Positions 6,038 to 7,827 of a stretch of 7,827 bases of DNA are shown here, piece after piece (the stretch's first letter is position 1; each line of letters begins with the position of its first letter). The position numbers and the translations under genes were made by a program. A model generated the notes under the pieces. The model did no database searches. It was given only the letters and a program-made list of their open reading frames with translations, and was not told the origin of the DNA. Source of the stretch: Chlorobiota bacterium. Its GTDB lineage: Bacteria > Bacteroidota > Bacteroidia > Bacteroidales > B39-G9. The stretch covers positions 1-7,827 of the forward strand of contig DAOVJU010000152.1 in NCBI GenBank assembly GCA_030632095.1. The letters run 5' to 3'.

Positions 6038-7077
6038 TGAAAGTCAGGAGAATTGCAAATATTATCAGTTTTGTTTTAGCGTTTCAGATATCTTTTGCAC
6101 AACCTAAAGATTATTATGAAATTGATCAGCATGCATTAACTGCCAGTTCCTCAGTTACTAAATCGCTTGAAAGTTTAACCAGATATCTGGCAAAACCGGC
6201 TTCAAATGATTTGGAAAAAGTAAGAAGTTTTTATGTTTGGATTACAAATAACATTAGCTATGACACAAAGGCATTTTTTAGCGGATCGCAAAAACAATAT
6301 ACATCTGATGAGGTATTAAACAGGAAAAAAGCAGTTTGCCAGGGATATTCTGTGCTTCTGAAAGAAATGTGTAATCTGGAAAATATTCAATGTGAAATGA
6401 TTCCCGGATATAGCAAAGGTTATGGTTACAATTCATCAAAACCGCTAAATAATACTGACCATGCCTGGAATGCTGTGAAAATTGACAATACATGGTATTT
6501 AATCGATGCAACCTGGGGAAGTGGTTACTTAAATCAAAATGATCGTTTTGAGAAGCATTTCTCGAATGAATTTTTCTTGAGTGATCCATCTACATTTATT
6601 TATAAACATTTACCGGCAGATCCAATGTGGCAATTATTAGGGTCAACCGTTAGCTTTGATGTTTTTCAGTCGGATACAATTAAGATAAAAGAATATCTTT
6701 CTTCAGCAGAGAAAAACTATAGTTTCAAAGACAGTTTAAATAATTATGAGAACCTTTCTGATACTGATAAACAATTAAAATCTGCGTTCAACGAGTTCAG
6801 TTTTAATAATAAACTCTCAGCACCGGTTGGTTATGCTATTATGAACATTGCCTTCACTATATTTAATGAACTACTGAAAGATCAGGATATAAATCCAAAA
6901 GATGCATATAACAAGCAGAAAGAAATACTCGACCTTTATGAAAATGCCCTTCATTATTTTATGCTAAATAATGATCAGAATTCAATGCAGGCAAGGCGCG
7001 TATGTAGAGATAACATTAAATCATGCAAAGACAACCTGGAAGTATATCAACAAATGATGCAAAACCGGAATAGGTAA
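6037..7077 (+). CDS. Exported transglutaminase-like (papain-fold) protein
   Basis: This 346-residue protein begins with a signal peptide (MKVRRIANIISFVLAFQISFA, cleavage likely after A21 in FA/QP). A transglutaminase-core domain follows at about 40-165. The catalytic triad is visible as C101 in KKAVCQGYSVLLKEMC, H142 in TDHAWNAVKI and D157 in TWYLIDATWGSGY. Before it, DLEKVRSFYVWITNNISYDT (58-77) is the usual lead-in of bacterial and fungal Cyk3-like transglutaminase proteins. Residues about 166-346 are helical, with no domain I recognise. Members of this superfamily can be proteases, peptidases or amide-crosslinking enzymes; which applies here cannot be told from sequence. A periplasmic or secreted location is expected. 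It follows alkD by 5 bp with no room for its own promoter. The mature N-terminus carries QHALTAS (31-37), encoded by DNA identical to part of the next gene. Confidence 0.88.
   Translation: MKVRRIANIISFVLAFQISFAQPKDYYEIDQHALTASSSVTKSLESLTRYLAKPASNDLEKVRSFYVWITNNISYDTKAFFSGSQKQYTSDEVLNRKKAVCQGYSVLLKEMCNLENIQCEMIPGYSKGYGYNSSKPLNNTDHAWNAVKIDNTWYLIDATWGSGYLNQNDRFEKHFSNEFFLSDPSTFIYKHLPADPMWQLLGSTVSFDVFQSDTIKIKEYLSSAEKNYSFKDSLNNYENLSDTDKQLKSAFNEFSFNNKLSAPVGYAIMNIAFTIFNELLKDQDINPKDAYNKQKEILDLYENALHYFMLNNDQNSMQARRVCRDNIKSCKDNLEVYQQMMQNRNR
6125..6143 (+). repeat. 19-bp exact repeat, copy 1 (encodes QHALTAS start of the transglutaminase-like protein)
   Basis: ATCAGCATGCATTAACTGC is identical to 7378-7396 and is read in the same frame in both genes, giving QHALTA plus a shared Ser just beyond. 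It lies about 10 residues after the predicted signal-peptide cleavage site. Confidence 0.8.
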
Positions 7078-7119
7078 TGTTAACTTGTGTTATGCCAGAC
7101 GTATAATATCTCCCGAAAG

Positions 7120-7230
7120 CCGGAAAGTCAAATATAATATGTAATACAAAATCAGGTGAATAACAATACATTTGACATGATATTTTTGACATCTGACATT
7201 TGACTTAATCCTAGTTTAATGACTTTCCCG
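7120..7230. repeat. Intergenic inverted repeat flanking TTGAC repeats
   Basis: CCGGAAAGTCA (7120-7130) and TGACTTTCCCG (7220-7230) are inverted copies matching at 10 of 11 bases. An alternative perfect 9-bp pairing exists between AAGTCAAAT (7125-7133) and ATTTGACTT (7198-7206). The two pairings share the left arm and exclude each other. The 230-bp spacer (7078-7307) between the two exported-protein genes contains no ORF or RNA gene that I can support. The structure could help end the alkD-transglutaminase transcript, or be the remains of a mobile intergenic repeat. No T-run follows the 7230 arm directly. Confidence 0.4.
7168..7206 (+). repeat. Periodic TTGAC repeats (14-bp spacing, partial 7-bp period)
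   Basis: TTGAC starts at 7172, 7186 and 7200, exactly 14 bp apart. An extra TGAC at 7194 gives a 7-bp period in the right half (TGACATC, TGACATT, TGACTTA). The pattern may be a decayed tandem repeat or a set of binding sites upstream of the next gene. Confidence 0.5.
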
Positions 7231-7250
7231 ACGGTTTCTTTAGATTTTAT

Positions 7251-7258
7251 TACTTTTG
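7251..7258 (+). promoter_or_regulatory. Bacteroidota-type -7 promoter element for the last gene
   Basis: TACTTTTG fits the TAnnTTTG -7 consensus and lies 49 bp before the ATG at 7308. The -33 TTTG is not clear: the best match is TTTC at 7224-7227, with a 23-bp spacer. This would give an A/T-rich leader of about 45 nt, normal for this phylum. Confidence 0.4.
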
Positions 7259-7307
7259 TATTTAGCAAACTATCTATTGAACGAATTATTAACTAAAAAG
7301 AAAAATT

Positions 7308-7827
7308 ATGAGAAAATTTACCTTGATTTTAATGTGTGTAACTTTTACAATATTTGTATTTGCACAAAAAACTCAGAATCAGCATGCATTAACTGCATCT
7401 GACAGGACCATTGTTATAAAAAACAAGAATGTGAAAGCCGGAGGCGATACACTTTATACTGAAGATTTTGCAGGTAGCCTGCCGGACGATTGGACAAGTG
7501 TTGATTTATCCGGTGAAGACATGCCCTGGTTCTGGACAAATGATTCGGTTTTTGGTAATTACACAACAGCTTATATTGAATCACCAACTGCGGATAATGG
7601 TTTCATGTGCATGAATGCTGATGGTTATAATACAATTCCGCAATTTGCCCGGCCAGAAGAAGGGGTAATGGTCGATAATCCTATAAATGTAGATGCTTAC
7701 ATTCAAGTTCCGGTATTAGATTGTTCGGGAGAAAATGGTATTTTATTTGAGTTCCATCATCAATATCGTATGTTTACGGGAATGCGTTATGATATTGAAG
7801 TAAGTAGTGATTACGATCCTGAAAACC
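7308..7827 (+). CDS. Secreted protein with N-terminal jelly-roll-like domain, partial (3' end outside window)
   Basis: The frame opens with ATG at 7308 and stays open for 173 codons to the window end. The first 19 residues (MRKFTLILMCVTFTIFVFA) form a signal peptide with cleavage likely before QKTQNQ. After a short linker, the stretch TEDFAGSLPDDWTSVDLSG (51-69) is the typical entrance of MAM/concanavalin-like jelly-roll domains found in large Bacteroidota secreted proteins. WFWTND, the acidic and aromatic strands and QVPVLDCSGENGILFEFHHQY (133-153) continue it. Many such proteins end in a type IX secretion sorting domain, but the C-terminus is outside the window so this cannot be checked. 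Function is unknown; surface adhesion or extracellular hydrolysis are options. The start is supported by the signal peptide, an A-rich leader and the upstream TACTTTTG. It has a separate promoter candidate and a repeat-bearing spacer before it. Confidence 0.85.
   Translation, partial: MRKFTLILMCVTFTIFVFAQKTQNQHALTASDRTIVIKNKNVKAGGDTLYTEDFAGSLPDDWTSVDLSGEDMPWFWTNDSVFGNYTTAYIESPTADNGFMCMNADGYNTIPQFARPEEGVMVDNPINVDAYIQVPVLDCSGENGILFEFHHQYRMFTGMRYDIEVSSDYDPEN
7378..7396 (+). repeat. 19-bp exact repeat, copy 2 (encodes QHALTAS in the last gene)
   Basis: This segment is identical to 6125-6143 and in the same reading frame, encoding residues 25-31 of the last protein, about 5 residues after its predicted signal-peptide cleavage site. 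Both genes also share TTTGCACAA at the end of the signal-peptide region. Confidence 0.8.

Noticed and set aside
6278..6589. Minus-strand frame opposite the transglutaminase catalytic region
   Set aside because: It mirrors the conserved Cys-His-Asp region of the real gene, and its His/Ser-rich product has no recognisable features.
1..7827. CRISPR array, tRNA or rRNA gene, insertion sequence or prophage genes
   Set aside because: No regularly spaced long repeats, no cloverleaf-like or rRNA-like segments, and no transposase or integrase frame were seen. Base composition looks even across the genes.

Overview
The window looks like chromosomal DNA of a member of the Bacteroidota. It is strongly AT-rich. 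Gene starts lack Shine-Dalgarno sequences and sit behind A/T-rich leaders. Two starts have a TAnnTTTG-like -7 element of the Bacteroidota type upstream. The protein families also fit: an ECF sigma factor followed by a one-pass anti-sigma-like protein and a Spy/CpxP-like periplasmic protein, a split transketolase, an exported VWA protein, an exported transglutaminase-like protein, and a large secreted protein beginning with a jelly-roll-like domain. I cannot name the genus.

Layout. Positions 1-214 are non-coding, with one short perfect hairpin. A NYN-LOTUS protein (putative RNase/RNA-binding) runs rightward at 215-979. It converges on a leftward block that spans 1117-5194. In transcription order (right to left) this block holds the VWA protein, the C-terminal half of transketolase, the ECF sigma factor, the membrane-anchored anti-sigma-like protein and the small Spy/CpxP-like protein. 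A 162-bp divergent intergenic region (5195-5356) then separates the block from a rightward AlkD-type DNA glycosylase (5357-6031). A secreted transglutaminase-like protein (6037-7077) follows after only 5 bp. After a repeat-bearing 230-bp spacer, a secreted protein starts at 7308 and runs off the window end.

How the genes work together. The only clear functional module is the sigma / anti-sigma / periplasmic protein cassette (1117-2697), which is laid out like an envelope-stress signalling unit. The transketolase half needs an N-terminal partner that is not adjacent here. AlkD and the transglutaminase-like gene are probably co-transcribed because of their spacing, without an obvious shared pathway.

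I do not see a clearly new multi-gene system. The most notable observations are: (a) an identical 19-bp in-frame segment encoding QHALTAS just after the signal peptides of two consecutive exported proteins; (b) three related beta-rich repeats in the VWA protein; (c) an extracytoplasmic tail in the anti-sigma-like protein with 18 acidic residues and no Lys or Arg; (d) a perfect 3 x 7-bp tandem repeat bridging the alkD stop and the next start codon; (e) paired TTGWCAAAATA boxes in the divergent promoter region.
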